A DNA stretch of 36,142 nt from NCBI GenBank assembly GCA_018064445.1, contig JAGHVE010000058.1:1-36142 (forward strand), in the 5' to 3' direction. This document shows, piece by piece, positions 13,154 through 21,380 of the stretch. The notes under the pieces were generated by a model, which worked only from the letters and a program-made list of their open reading frames with translations, searched no databases and was not told the DNA's origin. The stretch's first letter is position 1. Each line of letters opens with the position of its first letter. The position numbers and the translations under genes were made by a program. This DNA comes from Candidatus Cacconaster equifaecalis. Lineage in GTDB: Bacteria; Bacteroidota; Bacteroidia; Bacteroidales; UBA932.

Positions 13154-14125
13154 TCAAAAAGTAAATTTAAAGTTCAGGCCCATTGCCGTCGATCCTGAAG
13201 CCGGACTTTGGCAGGCGTATTGGGCGTTCAAAGGTGTTATCACTGTGGGTGAAACCTCCAGAGAAGCAATATTGTCGCTGACGTCGAAATCGTGCATATG
13301 GGCGAAGACGTTGGCATCTATGACGTTGAGTGCGTAAACGAGAACGAAGGCAAGGATGGAATAGTCGCGGTACCGGCGGTATGTGGTCTTGTACCACTCA
13401 GCCTGACTTGCGGTTATTCCCCCGATATATCCGGAAGACTCCTTATTGTTGTCAACGTCATATATATATTTGAATCTTCTGTAATTCATATCATTCTGAT
13501 GGTAAAAATAGCCGCAGGCGGCAAAGCCCCCGTACCAGATGGGAATCTTCCACCAGTCTCCGTTATATGCCTGTCCGAGCCCGGGCAGAAGAGCCGAATA
13601 GAGCGTGGCTTTTGCCGCAACAGGCTTCTTTACGGTAATGTCTGTCTTGTATGACACGACTCCGTCGAGAATCTGACCCCAATAGAAGAGTCCGGCTCCT
13701 ATGTAGCTTGCCGTGCGCAAGGTCTTGTATTTGTCATCCCCGGTTTCGTGGAATTTCTTGTTGAAGGCAATTCCTCCGGCTATGCCGGCCCCTATTCCGC
13801 CATATACTATCGGCAGTTTCCAGTATTGTCTGTTATAAATCTGGGCGGAGCCGGGCAGCACTGCAGTTCCAAGTGCAAGATATCCCAGTTCAAGGGTGTC
13901 CTTGCGGGTGAATCCGCGTACCATTCTCTTTATGGAGAACCCCTGGGTCGAGTCGGTCACCACCTGGTTGTTGTCGGAATCAGTGACTCCGCTGTTCACC
14001 TCGGAGCCGGGAGGGCCTAGCTGGCTGTTACGGCTGTTGCCTGCCATCTTGTCGGTGCGGAACTGGGCATCGGCATTGAAGACGATGCCGACAACCAGAA
14101 TGATGGACAAAAACAGCCTGCGCAC
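13154..14125 (-). CDS. DUF5683 membrane protein with an internal duplication
   Basis: A 323-residue protein with an N-terminal signal peptide (cleaved near FNADAQ), a polar region (25-75), and a DUF5683 region of several short hydrophobic segments. It contains two similar halves: VLPGSAQIYNRQYWKLPIVY near residue 90 and LLPGLGQAYNGDWWKIPIWY near 180. Both share the pattern LPGxxQxYNxxxWKxPIxYGG. The function of DUF5683 is not known. It is regularly encoded between parB and a lytic transglycosylase in Bacteroidetes. The start is GTG at 14125, overlapping the TAG stop of parB by one base. The C-terminal third (about 270-323) ends in aromatic-alternating residues (GLNFKFTF) reminiscent of an outer-membrane terminal strand, so its membrane location is uncertain. 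Confidence 0.8.
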   Translation of the reverse strand: MRRLFLSIILVVGIVFNADAQFRTDKMAGNSRNSQLGPPGSEVNSGVTDSDNNQVVTDSTQGFSIKRMVRGFTRKDTLELGYLALGTAVLPGSAQIYNRQYWKLPIVYGGIGAGIAGGIAFNKKFHETGDDKYKTLRTASYIGAGLFYWGQILDGVVSYKTDITVKKPVAAKATLYSALLPGLGQAYNGDWWKIPIWYGGFAACGYFYHQNDMNYRRFKYIYDVDNNKESSGYIGGITASQAEWYKTTYRRYRDYSILAFVLVYALNVIDANVFAHMHDFDVSDNIASLEVSPTVITPLNAQYACQSPASGSTAMGLNFKFTF

Positions 14126-14967
14126 TATAATGCTTTCAATGTATCCAAAAATATTGATGCCTGAGAGTCATCCTTGAAGCGGACAGTCAAAGTAACGTCC
14201 CCGTTTGAAGAGCGCTTCAATGAGGCCTTGCTGCCGAAATGCTTCTCGAATTCCTCCCCGAGAGATGAATACAGTCCCGGCAGTTCCACTGCCTTTACGG
14301 GAGATTTCATCTTCAGTTGCCCGGAAGACACTTTGCCTTCCAACTGGCGGACTGACCATCCGGACTCCACTGCCTGCCTGCAAAGCCCGATTTGCATCTC
14401 CGGATCCTCAACCGAGAGAATGGCCTTGGCGTGCCCTACAGAAATCCTGCCAAGTTTCAGTTCCTTCTGAATTTCTTCGGGTAACTTGAGAAGACGCAGG
14501 AAGTTGGCAATCGTTGCCCTTTTCTTGCCTACCCTTTCAGCCATCTCCTCCTGAGTGAGGTTGCATTCGTCCATCAAGCGCTGAAAGCTCAAGGCCGTTT
14601 CGATTGCATCAAGATTTTCGCGCTGGATGTTCTCCACGATTGCCATCTCAAGCATCGCCGTATCATCTGCCTGACGTATATATGCGGGGACTGTTTCAAG
14701 ACCGGCCATACCGGCGGCCCTGAAACGACGCTCACCGCTGATAATCTGATATTTACCATCGGCACTCCGACGCAGCGTCAAAGGCTGGATAATACCGAGC
14801 GCCCTTATTGAAGCCGCCAGTTCGGAAAGCGCCTCCTCATCGAAAGTGTCACGCGGCTGATAGGGATTGGGAATTATACTCGACAACCTGACATCGGTCA
14901 CTGCCGCAGGACCGATATCGGGAATCAACGCACTGAGGCCTCTGCCGAGAACATCTTTCTTAGCCAT
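14125..14967 (-). CDS. parB: Chromosome partitioning protein ParB
   Basis: A 280-residue chromosomal ParB, which binds parS sites near the origin, slides and spreads as a CTP-dependent clamp, and works with ParA. The N-terminal conserved start KDVLGRGLSALIP is followed by the ParB/Srx CTPase fold with GERRFRA at residues 78-84 and ENIQRENLDAIE at about 113-124. A helix-turn-helix follows, at about 135-165 (LTQEEMAERVGKKRATIANFL), then a C-terminal dimerisation domain. Its ATG shares one base with the parA stop (TAATG). I saw no parS-like palindrome related to TGTTTCACGTGAAACA in this window. Confidence 0.96.
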   Translation of the reverse strand: MAKKDVLGRGLSALIPDIGPAAVTDVRLSSIIPNPYQPRDTFDEEALSELAASIRALGIIQPLTLRRSADGKYQIISGERRFRAAGMAGLETVPAYIRQADDTAMLEMAIVENIQRENLDAIETALSFQRLMDECNLTQEEMAERVGKKRATIANFLRLLKLPEEIQKELKLGRISVGHAKAILSVEDPEMQIGLCRQAVESGWSVRQLEGKVSSGQLKMKSPVKAVELPGLYSSLGEEFEKHFGSKASLKRSSNGDVTLTVRFKDDSQASIFLDTLKAL

Positions 14968-15734
14968 TATGAATTCTTTTTGATTATTTCCTCAGCCAAT
15001 GCCAGATAGTTGATTGCACCCGCCGAACCGGCATCATACAGGATTATCGGCTTACCGAATGAAGGTGCTTCGCTCAATCTGACGTTCCTTGTAATGACTG
15101 TATCAAACACCATATTCTGGAAATGGCTGTTCACATCCTCCACAACCTGATTGTGCAGCCGGAGACGGCTGTCGAACATAGTGAAGAGGAATCCTTCGAT
15201 ATTCAGTGCAGGATTCAGCCTTGACTGAACCAGTTTTATTGTATTGAGCAGTTTGCCGAGCCCCTCAAGCGCGAAGAACTCCGGCTGTACGGGAATTATC
15301 ACGCTGTCGGAAGCGGTCAGAGCATTGACGGTGATAAGTCCGAGGGAAGGTGCACAATCCAGAATTATGTATTCGTATGAATCCCTTATCCTCTTCAATT
15401 CGCCGGCAAGGACAGACTCCCTGCCATCGATGTCGAGCATCTCAATTTCGGCTCCTACAAGATTGATATGAGATGTGATTACCTTGAGGAATTCTATTTC
15501 CGTGTCCTGTACCGTATCTTCTATCCTCTTCTGACCGATCAGCACCTCATACAACGTGTTCAAATCACCGGAGCCCGGATTGAAACCAAGTCCTGAAGTG
15601 GCATTTGCCTGAGGGTCCGCATCGATGACAAGAGTCCTGTGCTCCATTACGGCGAGGGATGCCGCAAGATTTATTGCCGTGGTCGTCTTTCCCACCCCAC
15701 CTTTCTGATTTGCTATAGCTATTATCTTTCCCAT
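14967..15734 (-). CDS. parA: Chromosome partitioning ATPase ParA (Soj)
   Basis: A 255-residue ParA/Soj ATPase that dimerises on ATP, binds DNA nonspecifically and is stimulated by ParB to segregate origins. The deviant Walker A motif KGGVGKTT is at residues 11-18, Walker A' DADPQANATSGLG at about 40-52, and Walker B in YIILDCAPSLGLIT at about 117-130. There is no N-terminal helix-turn-helix extension, which fits a chromosomal rather than a plasmid ParA. It heads the operon parA-parB-DUF5683-mltD and is driven by the promoter at 15753-15783, which overlaps the promoter of the divergent lipid kinase gene. Confidence 0.96.
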   Translation of the reverse strand: MGKIIAIANQKGGVGKTTTAINLAASLAVMEHRTLVIDADPQANATSGLGFNPGSGDLNTLYEVLIGQKRIEDTVQDTEIEFLKVITSHINLVGAEIEMLDIDGRESVLAGELKRIRDSYEYIILDCAPSLGLITVNALTASDSVIIPVQPEFFALEGLGKLLNTIKLVQSRLNPALNIEGFLFTMFDSRLRLHNQVVEDVNSHFQNMVFDTVITRNVRLSEAPSFGKPIILYDAGSAGAINYLALAEEIIKKNS

Positions 15735-15752
15735 AAGCTAGTATATAACTGA

Positions 15753-15783
15753 CAAAATTACTAAATTTGCGCATCATAAACAA
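15753..15783 (-). promoter_or_regulatory. Promoter of the parA operon
   Basis: On the minus strand, TTG (15783-15781), 20 bases, then TAATTTTG (15760-15753). Initiation near 15749 leaves a leader of about 15 bases before ATG 15734. The -7 lies one base from the opposing -7 at 15762, so the two elements form a near-palindrome. Confidence 0.75.
15762..15769 (+). promoter_or_regulatory. -7 element for the lipid kinase gene
   Basis: TAAATTTG fits TAnnTTTG, without a good -33. It covers the in-frame TTG at 15767, which excludes that codon as a start. Initiation near 15773 leaves about 18 bases before ATG 15791. Confidence 0.6.
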
Positions 15784-15790
15784 GAAGGGT

Positions 15791-16732
15791 ATGACAAAAT
15801 CAGAATGGAAAGTGATTGTCAGCAGAGCCTCCGGAAGCGGCAAGGCTCTCCGCGACTGGCCTGACATCTCCGGTCTTCTGAAGAAAGCGGGAATAGAGTA
15901 CAGCGAAGTGATAACCGAGCATTCGTTCCACGCCATAGAACTTGCAGCACAGGCCGTCAGGGAAGGTTTCCGCAAGATCCTCGTTGTCGGTGGAGACGGA
16001 GCCGTCCACGAAGTGATAAACGGTCTGTTCTCACAGGAGGAGGTCTCCCCCTGCGACGTGACAATCGCTCTGATTCCGGTAGGTTCGGGAAACGACTGGG
16101 CCCGTATGCACAAGATACCCAAGAACTACAAGGCCGCCGTTGCAATGGTGGCCAAGGCCGACGCATTCGCCCGTTTCCAGGACGTTGCCCGAATCGCCAC
16201 TCTTATGGACGGCAAACCGTACAGCAGGTATATGATAAATATCGGCGGATTGGGGTTCGATGCCGAAGTCTGCCGCCGTTTCGATATGGCAAAGGCGCGT
16301 GGAAAGGCGAAGGACCATCAGTATTACAAATCTCTGCTGAGTGGATTTCTGTTCTATCACTGCCTGAAATTCAAGGTTCGCGTCGACGGGAATCTGTTCT
16401 TTGAAGGACCGGCCCTTTCTGTTGCCCTGGGAATCGGCAGATACTGCGGAGGAGGTATGATGCAGACTCCCGATGCAATTCCGGACGACGGTCTGATAAA
16501 CCTGACCGTAATCGAAAGAATCAACAAGTTTTCATTCCTCAAGAAGGTCCCGTCCCTTTTCAAGGGCACGGTCTATCAGTACAAGGAAGCGCATCACACT
16601 GTCGGCAGGCATATAGAGATCGAAGCCGTCCCCTACTCCTATATGGAGGTTGACGGGGAGACTGTAGGCCGCACTCCCGTCACCGTCGACATCATTCCCG
16701 ACGCCATCAAGGTCGTCAGTTGCATGAAATAA
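15791..16732 (+). CDS. Diacylglycerol kinase family lipid kinase (YegS/DagK-like)
   Basis: A 313-residue soluble lipid kinase of the DAGK catalytic family, which phosphorylates lipid substrates such as diacylglycerol or sphingoid lipids with ATP. The nucleotide-binding motif GGDGAVHEVINGL begins at residue 67, and PVGSGNDWAR is at 96-105. The C-terminal beta-sandwich holds NIGGLGFDAEV and ends with the typical MEVDGE and PVTVDIIPDAIKVV segments. The start is ATG 15791, behind the promoter element. Its substrate cannot be told from sequence. In Bacteroidales, diacylglycerol recycling and sphingolipid phosphorylation are both possible. It meets the convergent glnS gene with no base between the two stop codons. 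Confidence 0.88.
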   Translation: MTKSEWKVIVSRASGSGKALRDWPDISGLLKKAGIEYSEVITEHSFHAIELAAQAVREGFRKILVVGGDGAVHEVINGLFSQEEVSPCDVTIALIPVGSGNDWARMHKIPKNYKAAVAMVAKADAFARFQDVARIATLMDGKPYSRYMINIGGLGFDAEVCRRFDMAKARGKAKDHQYYKSLLSGFLFYHCLKFKVRVDGNLFFEGPALSVALGIGRYCGGGMMQTPDAIPDDGLINLTVIERINKFSFLKKVPSLFKGTVYQYKEAHHTVGRHIEIEAVPYSYMEVDGETVGRTPVTVDIIPDAIKVVSCMK

Positions 16733-18406
16733 TTAAAGTTTGAAGCCGTCCTTCAGGCTTGTCGTCTTGTTCATCACAAGCTTTCCGGACGTTGAATCAG
16801 GGTCTTTCCTGTAATACCCCACTCTTTCGAACTGAACGGCGATACCGCTCTCATCTTCAAGAAGAGCAGGCTCGGCATAGCCGGTCTTCACAATGAGGCT
16901 GTCCGGATTCAGAAATTCCTTGTAGTCCCTCTCGGCAGGTATGCCGCCCATATCCGCCTCGGTGAAGAGACGGTCATAATTGCGGCACTCTATCTCCTTC
17001 ATAAAGTCCGTGCTGACCCAATGGATTGTCCCCTTTACGGAACGCCAGACTCCGGAATTGGGACTGGTCTGAGGGTCGTACGTACATTCCAGTTCCACGA
17101 CCTTGCCGTCGGCATCCTTGATTACCTTCTCACATTTGATGATATACGTGTATTTGAGACGGACTTCACCGTCGGGACGGAGACGGAAGAACTTCTTGGG
17201 AGCATCCTCCATAAAGTCGGCCCGGTCGATGAGAAGGGTGCCGGTGAACGGAACCTTGCGTTTCGCACCGTCGGGAGCCGCCGGATTGAGAGGAGCGTCG
17301 AACCACTCGACCTTTCCCATCTCCCAGTTCGTGATCGTCACTCTGATAGGGTCATCGCTGACAACCATATAGCGGTTGCTGCGCTCGTTGAGGTCCTGGC
17401 GCACGCACCATTCCAGAAGTCCGATGTCCATAAGCTGGTCGTGTTTCGTGACTCCGATCTTCTCGCAGAACAACTTCAGGGCCTCGGGCGTGTAGCCCCT
17501 CCTCCTGACGCCGCACAGAGTCGGCATACGGGGGTCATCCCAACCGCTCACCAGACCTTTCTGGACGAGTTCGAGCAGTTTGCGCTTCGACATCAGGGTA
17601 TACGTGAGGTTCAGCCTTGCGAATTCATACTGATGAGAGGGAAAAATGCCCAGAGTCTCTATGAACCAATCATACAGAGGACGGTGCACGTCAAATTCCA
17701 AAGTGCATATCGAGTGTGTGATGTGCTCGATGGAGTCGCACTGCCCGTGGGTGAAGTCGTACATTGGATAGATGCACCACTTGTCCCCTGTCCTGTGGTG
17801 ATGCGCGTGCTTGATTCTGTAAAGAATCGGGTCGCGGAACATCATATTGGGATGGGCCATATCTATCTTTGCGCGGAGCACTTTCTCTCCGTCGGCATAC
17901 TTTCCGTCACGCATCTCGCGGAAAAGACGCAAGTTCTCCTCCACGCTGCGGTTTCTCCAGGGACTGTCCTTTCCGGGAACCTCGACCGTCCCTCTGTTCT
18001 CGCGCATCTGCTCCAGCGTCTGGTCATCCACATAAGCCTGTCCGCGTTCAATCATCATCTCGGCCCACTGATAGAGCTGGTCGAAATAGTCGGAAGCATA
18101 GAGTTCCTTCTCCCACTGGAATCCGAGCCATTTGATATCCTCCTTGATGGCATCCACATACTCGGTATCCTCCTTGGTGGGATTGGTGTCGTCATATCGC
18201 AGATTGGTCTTTCCGCCATATTTGAGAGCTAGGCCGAAGTTTATGCAGAGGCTTTTTGCGTGTCCCAGATGAAGATATCCGTTAGGCTCGGGCGGAAATC
18301 TGGTGAGGATGCTCTCATATTTTCCGCTCGCAAGATCGGATTCTATTATCTCTTCAAGAAAATTGAGTTTCTTTTCGGCGGGTTCAGTCAAAGTCTTTTC
18401 TTCCAT
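16733..18406 (-). CDS. glnS: Glutamine-tRNA ligase
   Basis: A 557-residue class I aminoacyl-tRNA synthetase that charges tRNA-Gln directly, so this organism need not rely on GatCAB for Gln-tRNA. The HIGH motif appears as HLGH at residues 46-49 within RFPPEPNGYLHLGHAKS. The KMSKS counterpart is LMSKR at 271-275. The C-terminal half contains the anticodon-binding beta-barrels (DDPIRVTITNWE, then EPALLEDES and VNKTTSLKDG-like ending). The start is ATG 18406 (MEEKTLTEP); the 34 codons upstream in frame cover the promoter region and lack protein character. It is a single gene, convergent with the lipid kinase and divergent from miaA. Confidence 0.96.
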   Translation of the reverse strand: MEEKTLTEPAEKKLNFLEEIIESDLASGKYESILTRFPPEPNGYLHLGHAKSLCINFGLALKYGGKTNLRYDDTNPTKEDTEYVDAIKEDIKWLGFQWEKELYASDYFDQLYQWAEMMIERGQAYVDDQTLEQMRENRGTVEVPGKDSPWRNRSVEENLRLFREMRDGKYADGEKVLRAKIDMAHPNMMFRDPILYRIKHAHHHRTGDKWCIYPMYDFTHGQCDSIEHITHSICTLEFDVHRPLYDWFIETLGIFPSHQYEFARLNLTYTLMSKRKLLELVQKGLVSGWDDPRMPTLCGVRRRGYTPEALKLFCEKIGVTKHDQLMDIGLLEWCVRQDLNERSNRYMVVSDDPIRVTITNWEMGKVEWFDAPLNPAAPDGAKRKVPFTGTLLIDRADFMEDAPKKFFRLRPDGEVRLKYTYIIKCEKVIKDADGKVVELECTYDPQTSPNSGVWRSVKGTIHWVSTDFMKEIECRNYDRLFTEADMGGIPAERDYKEFLNPDSLIVKTGYAEPALLEDESGIAVQFERVGYYRKDPDSTSGKLVMNKTTSLKDGFKL

Positions 18407-18424
18407 TTCTGATGATTTTATTCG

Positions 18425-18432
18425 CAAAATTA
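18425..18432 (-). promoter_or_regulatory. -7 element for glnS
   Basis: TAATTTTG on the minus strand fits TAnnTTTG. No TTG is found 19-21 bases upstream. Initiation near 18421 leaves about 15 bases before ATG 18406. Confidence 0.5.
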
Positions 18433-18464
18433 CACAAAATCGGTAAAAATTCGACCCTATTTCA

Positions 18465-18472
18465 TAATTTTG
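18465..18472 (+). promoter_or_regulatory. -7 element of miaA, almost touching its start codon
   Basis: TAATTTTG fits TAnnTTTG exactly and ends only 7 bases before ATG 18480. If the element is centred at -7, transcription starts at about 18476 and the mRNA would be nearly leaderless. No -33 TTG is visible. Confidence 0.5.
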
Positions 18473-18479
18473 CAACGAT

Positions 18480-19331
18480 ATGTACGAGGAATACGAACTG
18501 ATTTGCATACTCGGACCGACGGCGAGCGGAAAGACCCGATATGCGGTGGAACTTGCCGGGAGGATTGACGGTGAGATTCTCTCCGGAGATTCCCGCCAGG
18601 TCTACCGGGGAATGGACATAGGGACGGGCAAGGACCTTGAAGAATACGGCTCTGTCCCCTACCATCTGATTGACATAGCGGATGCCGGCACGAAGTACAA
18701 CATCTATCAGTATCAGAAGGATTTCAGCGAAGCGTTCCACGACATTGTCAGCCGTGGGAAGAGGCCGGTTCTCTGCGGCGGAAGCGGGCTGTACATCGAA
18801 GCCGTGACAAGCGGGTATCACCTGCCAGACGTACCCGCTAATGAGGCCTTGCGGAAAGAATTGGCCGCATTGCCGATGGATGAGCTGATTGCCCGCTACG
18901 AGAAGCTCCGCAAACCTCACAACAAGACCGACTACGACACGAAACAGAGGCTGATAAGGGCTCTGGAGATAGCCTTGTATGAAAATGAACATCCCGTGCA
19001 ATACTCTTCCTATCTACCGCAGAAAACCAAATTCATCGGGATAAACGTGTCTCGGGAGGAAAGGAACGCCCGTATAGATGCAAGGTTGGAACGCAGGCTG
19101 GAAAGCGGTATGGTCGAGGAAGTGAGAGGGTTGCTGGAAAGCGGGATTCCGGCCGAAGACCTGATATATTACGGCTTGGAATACAAATACATAACATTAT
19201 ATCTCACCGGAGAGATGAGCTATGCCACGATGGTGGAGAGGCTACGCATCGCCATACATCAGTTCGCCAAGCGGCAGATGACCTGGTTCCGCGGGATGGA
19301 ACGCCGCGGGATTCGTATCGAGTGGATATGA
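18480..19331 (+). CDS. miaA: tRNA dimethylallyltransferase
   Basis: A 283-residue enzyme that transfers a dimethylallyl group to A37 of tRNAs reading U-initial codons. The P-loop GPTASGKT is at residues 12-19, followed by GDSRQVYRGMDIGTGKD (residues about 36-52) and LCGGSGLYIEA (about 99-109). The C-terminal core includes YGLEYKYITLYLTGE and FAKRQMTWFRG. Many Bacteroidetes carry two miaA genes. The DIGTGKD and PYHLIDI variants here resemble what I recall of the second, shorter paralogue, but that is an impression. The start is fixed by the family N-terminus, so the ATG lies about 4 bases from the predicted transcript start. The next gene has its own promoter element. Confidence 0.93.
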   Translation: MYEEYELICILGPTASGKTRYAVELAGRIDGEILSGDSRQVYRGMDIGTGKDLEEYGSVPYHLIDIADAGTKYNIYQYQKDFSEAFHDIVSRGKRPVLCGGSGLYIEAVTSGYHLPDVPANEALRKELAALPMDELIARYEKLRKPHNKTDYDTKQRLIRALEIALYENEHPVQYSSYLPQKTKFIGINVSREERNARIDARLERRLESGMVEEVRGLLESGIPAEDLIYYGLEYKYITLYLTGEMSYATMVERLRIAIHQFAKRQMTWFRGMERRGIRIEWI

Positions 19332-19347
19332 GATATGAGAAAAATAG

Positions 19348-19355
19348 TATATTTG
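19348..19355 (+). promoter_or_regulatory. -7 element for the 19376-smpB unit
   Basis: TATATTTG fits TAnnTTTG, with no clear -33. Initiation near 19359 leaves about 17 bases before ATG 19376. Confidence 0.5.
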
Positions 19356-19375
19356 CTGAAATAATTTGAAGTGTT

Positions 19376-19861
19376 ATGAAATATCTGATAAGGTCGATAA
19401 AGTATCTGGTCTATTTCGTTCTGATTTTCTTTCTGATTGTCGGGCTGATTTATATCTTCTCCACACAGAAGCAGTCGGGGCTTTCTTTCACCGAAATGTT
19501 TCAGGAGGGCTCTTTCCCCAAACTGGCGGTTTTCTTCGTGATAGTGGCGGCGCTCTACCCTGCCCTCGGTTTCGGGAAGAGGAATCTCCATCTCAACGGG
19601 GAATACTCGAAATATGCCGGCATCATCGACCTGGCGATGAGGGATCTGGAGTATGAGAAAACTTCCGAGGAAGGCAACCTTGTCATCTACAGGTGCACAA
19701 ATCACAGCAAACGCCTGGGAAGGATGTATGAAGATGCCATTTCATTCGATGTAAGCGGCAACCCCGTCGTGATAGAAGGCTTCCGGAAAGACACGACCCG
19801 TGTGCTGAGCACGGTCTCCTATCGCATCCGTCAGTTCGAGAACCCTGAAGAACAGGAATAA
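19376..19861 (+). CDS. Two-TM membrane protein of unknown function before smpB
   Basis: A 161-residue protein. Two hydrophobic helices lie near the N-terminus, at about residues 10-30 (YLVYFVLIFFLIVGLIYIF) and 48-67 (LAVFFVIVAALYPALGF). They are separated by a short loop and followed by a mixed polar domain of about 90 residues with a run of predicted strands (GNLVIYRCTN, then AISFDVSGNPVVIEG, then VLSTVSYRIRQF). I do not recognise a named family. Similar proteins may be conserved in Bacteroidales. It has its own promoter element and precedes smpB by 6 bases, so the two are co-transcribed. A membrane protein paired with the trans-translation factor is unusual enough to note, but no functional link is shown. 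Confidence 0.75.
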   Translation: MKYLIRSIKYLVYFVLIFFLIVGLIYIFSTQKQSGLSFTEMFQEGSFPKLAVFFVIVAALYPALGFGKRNLHLNGEYSKYAGIIDLAMRDLEYEKTSEEGNLVIYRCTNHSKRLGRMYEDAISFDVSGNPVVIEGFRKDTTRVLSTVSYRIRQFENPEEQE

Positions 19862-19867
19862 CCGGTT

Positions 19868-20320
19868 ATGGCCAAGGGAAAGAACAGAATAGAGATAAAG
19901 AACAGAAGGGCGGGATTCGAGTTCGAGTTCCTTGAGAATTTCACTGCCGGAATCGTCCTCTCCGGAACGGAAATCAAGTCAATCCGCGAAGGGAAGGCTT
20001 CCCTTGTGGACAGTTACTGCTATTTTGTCGGCACCGAACTTTTCGTCAAGAATATGAACGTGGCGGAATACTGGTGGGGCAGTGCATTCAGCCGTCAGGA
20101 CCCGAGGCGCGACCGCAAGCTTCTGCTGACGAAAAAGGAACTGCGCAAACTGCAGCGCTCCGTCAAGGAGAAGGGACTGACAATAGTAGCCACCCGCCTT
20201 TTCATCTCCGAAAACGGCTACGCCAAACTGAACATCTCCCTCGCCCGGGGCAAGCGCGAATTCGACAAACGCGAGTCCATCAAGGAAAAGGACATGCGCC
20301 GCGACCGCGAACGCGAGTGA
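19868..20320 (+). CDS. smpB: SsrA-binding protein SmpB
   Basis: A 150-residue protein that binds tmRNA and delivers it to stalled ribosomes. The oligonucleotide-binding fold is recognisable from [15 protein letters not shown], then [23 protein letters not shown] and VKNMNVAEY, and the conserved [15 protein letters not shown]. The basic C-terminal tail ([17 protein letters not shown]) fits the family, where it enters the mRNA channel. It follows the two-TM protein by 6 bases. It ends 13 bases before the convergent epimerase gene, with no terminator visible in between. Confidence 0.95.
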   Translation: MAKGKNRIEIKNRRAGFEFEFLENFTAGIVLSGTEIKSIREGKASLVDSYCYFVGTELFVKNMNVAEYWWGSAFSRQDPRRDRKLLLTKKELRKLQRSVKEKGLTIVATRLFISENGYAKLNISLARGKREFDKRESIKEKDMRRDRERE

Positions 20321-20333
20321 TTCCCACAACGAA

Positions 20334-21380
20334 TCAGATGCCGTAATAGGCGCCGTACCAGCAGGCGAAGCGGCGGAGGCCTTCACGAAGCGGGATTTGT
20401 GGCGTAAAACCGAAGTCGCGCTCAAGCGGCAGGCTGTCGGCAAAAGTCTCGACCACGTCGCCAGGCTGCATCGGCACAAGCTTCTTGTGCGCTTCGAAGT
20501 CATAATCTGACGGCAGGACACCGGCCCTTACCAGCTCCTCCTGAAGTATTGTCACGAAATCAAGAAGATTTTCCGGACGGGAGCCGCCGATATTATAAAC
20601 CGCATAAGGCGGAACGGGCAGTCCGTCCGGTCCGACGGCACGCTTAGGTGCGCCTGCCATCACGCGGACAACACCCTCCACAATATCATCGATATAGGTG
20701 AAATCCCTGCGGCAATTGCCATAGTTGAATATCTCTATGACCCTGTCGTTCACCAACTTGTCCGTAAAGCTGAAATATGCCATATCCGGACGTCCCGCAG
20801 GCCCGTAAACGGTGAAGAAACGGAGTCCGGTGGAAGGTATGTCATAAAGTTTTGAATATGCGTGCGCGAGCAACTCATTCGATTTCTTTGTGGCGGCATA
20901 AAGGCTTACGGGAGAGTCCACCTTGTCATCCGTGCTGTACGGAACTTTCCTGTTGCCACCATATACGCTGGATGACGATGCATAAACAAGATGCTCCACG
21001 GGGAAGTTACGGCAGGCTTCAAGAATATTGTAGAAGCCGATAATATTGCTCTGTATGTAAGCATCGGGGTTGGTAATACTGTAACGGACACCTGCCTGAG
21101 CGGCAAGGTTGACGACAATATCAGGTCTGAAATCACTGAAAATGCCGTCCAGCTTCCGTTTGTCGGAAATGTCCATACGTACGAACTTCCAGTCACCCCC
21201 TGCATTTTCCAACTGCTCCAGACGCCACTTCTTGAGCGAAACGTCATAGTAATCGTTCATATTGTCAATCCCGACTATGTGAGCGCCGGGAAAATCCGAC
21301 AGAAGCCGTACCGACAGCGAGGCACCGATGAAACCGGCCGCCCCGGTAACAAGTATTTTTTTATTGTTGAAGTCCATCAT
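20334..21380 (-). CDS. NAD-dependent epimerase, probably UDP-glucuronate 4-epimerase
   Basis: A 348-residue short-chain dehydrogenase/reductase of the extended type. The NAD-binding motif GAAGFIG is at residues 13-19. GIDNMNDYYD at 37-46 and NLAAQAGVRYSI at about 91-102 are typical of UDP-glucuronate 4-epimerases of the CapI type. The catalytic Ser lies within SSSSVYG, and Tyr161/Lys165 in YAATK. It would interconvert UDP-glucuronate and UDP-galacturonate for capsule or lipopolysaccharide. No polysaccharide genes are nearby. It is instead the last gene of the lysE-feoAB operon, overlapping the hydrolase stop by 4 bases. A second ATG follows the first directly, so either could be the start. 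Confidence 0.88.
   Translation of the reverse strand: MMDFNNKKILVTGAAGFIGASLSVRLLSDFPGAHIVGIDNMNDYYDVSLKKWRLEQLENAGGDWKFVRMDISDKRKLDGIFSDFRPDIVVNLAAQAGVRYSITNPDAYIQSNIIGFYNILEACRNFPVEHLVYASSSSVYGGNRKVPYSTDDKVDSPVSLYAATKKSNELLAHAYSKLYDIPSTGLRFFTVYGPAGRPDMAYFSFTDKLVNDRVIEIFNYGNCRRDFTYIDDIVEGVVRVMAGAPKRAVGPDGLPVPPYAVYNIGGSRPENLLDFVTILQEELVRAGVLPSDYDFEAHKKLVPMQPGDVVETFADSLPLERDFGFTPQIPLREGLRRFACWYGAYYGI

Noticed and set aside
14967-15790. parS site near parAB
   Set aside because: I looked for a palindrome related to TGTTTCACGTGAAACA around parAB and elsewhere in the window and saw none; parS may lie outside.
17021-18232. 403-codon plus-strand frame opposite glnS
   Set aside because: It is exactly antisense to the highly conserved glnS gene and has no family resemblance or start signals; long antisense frames are expected at this base composition.
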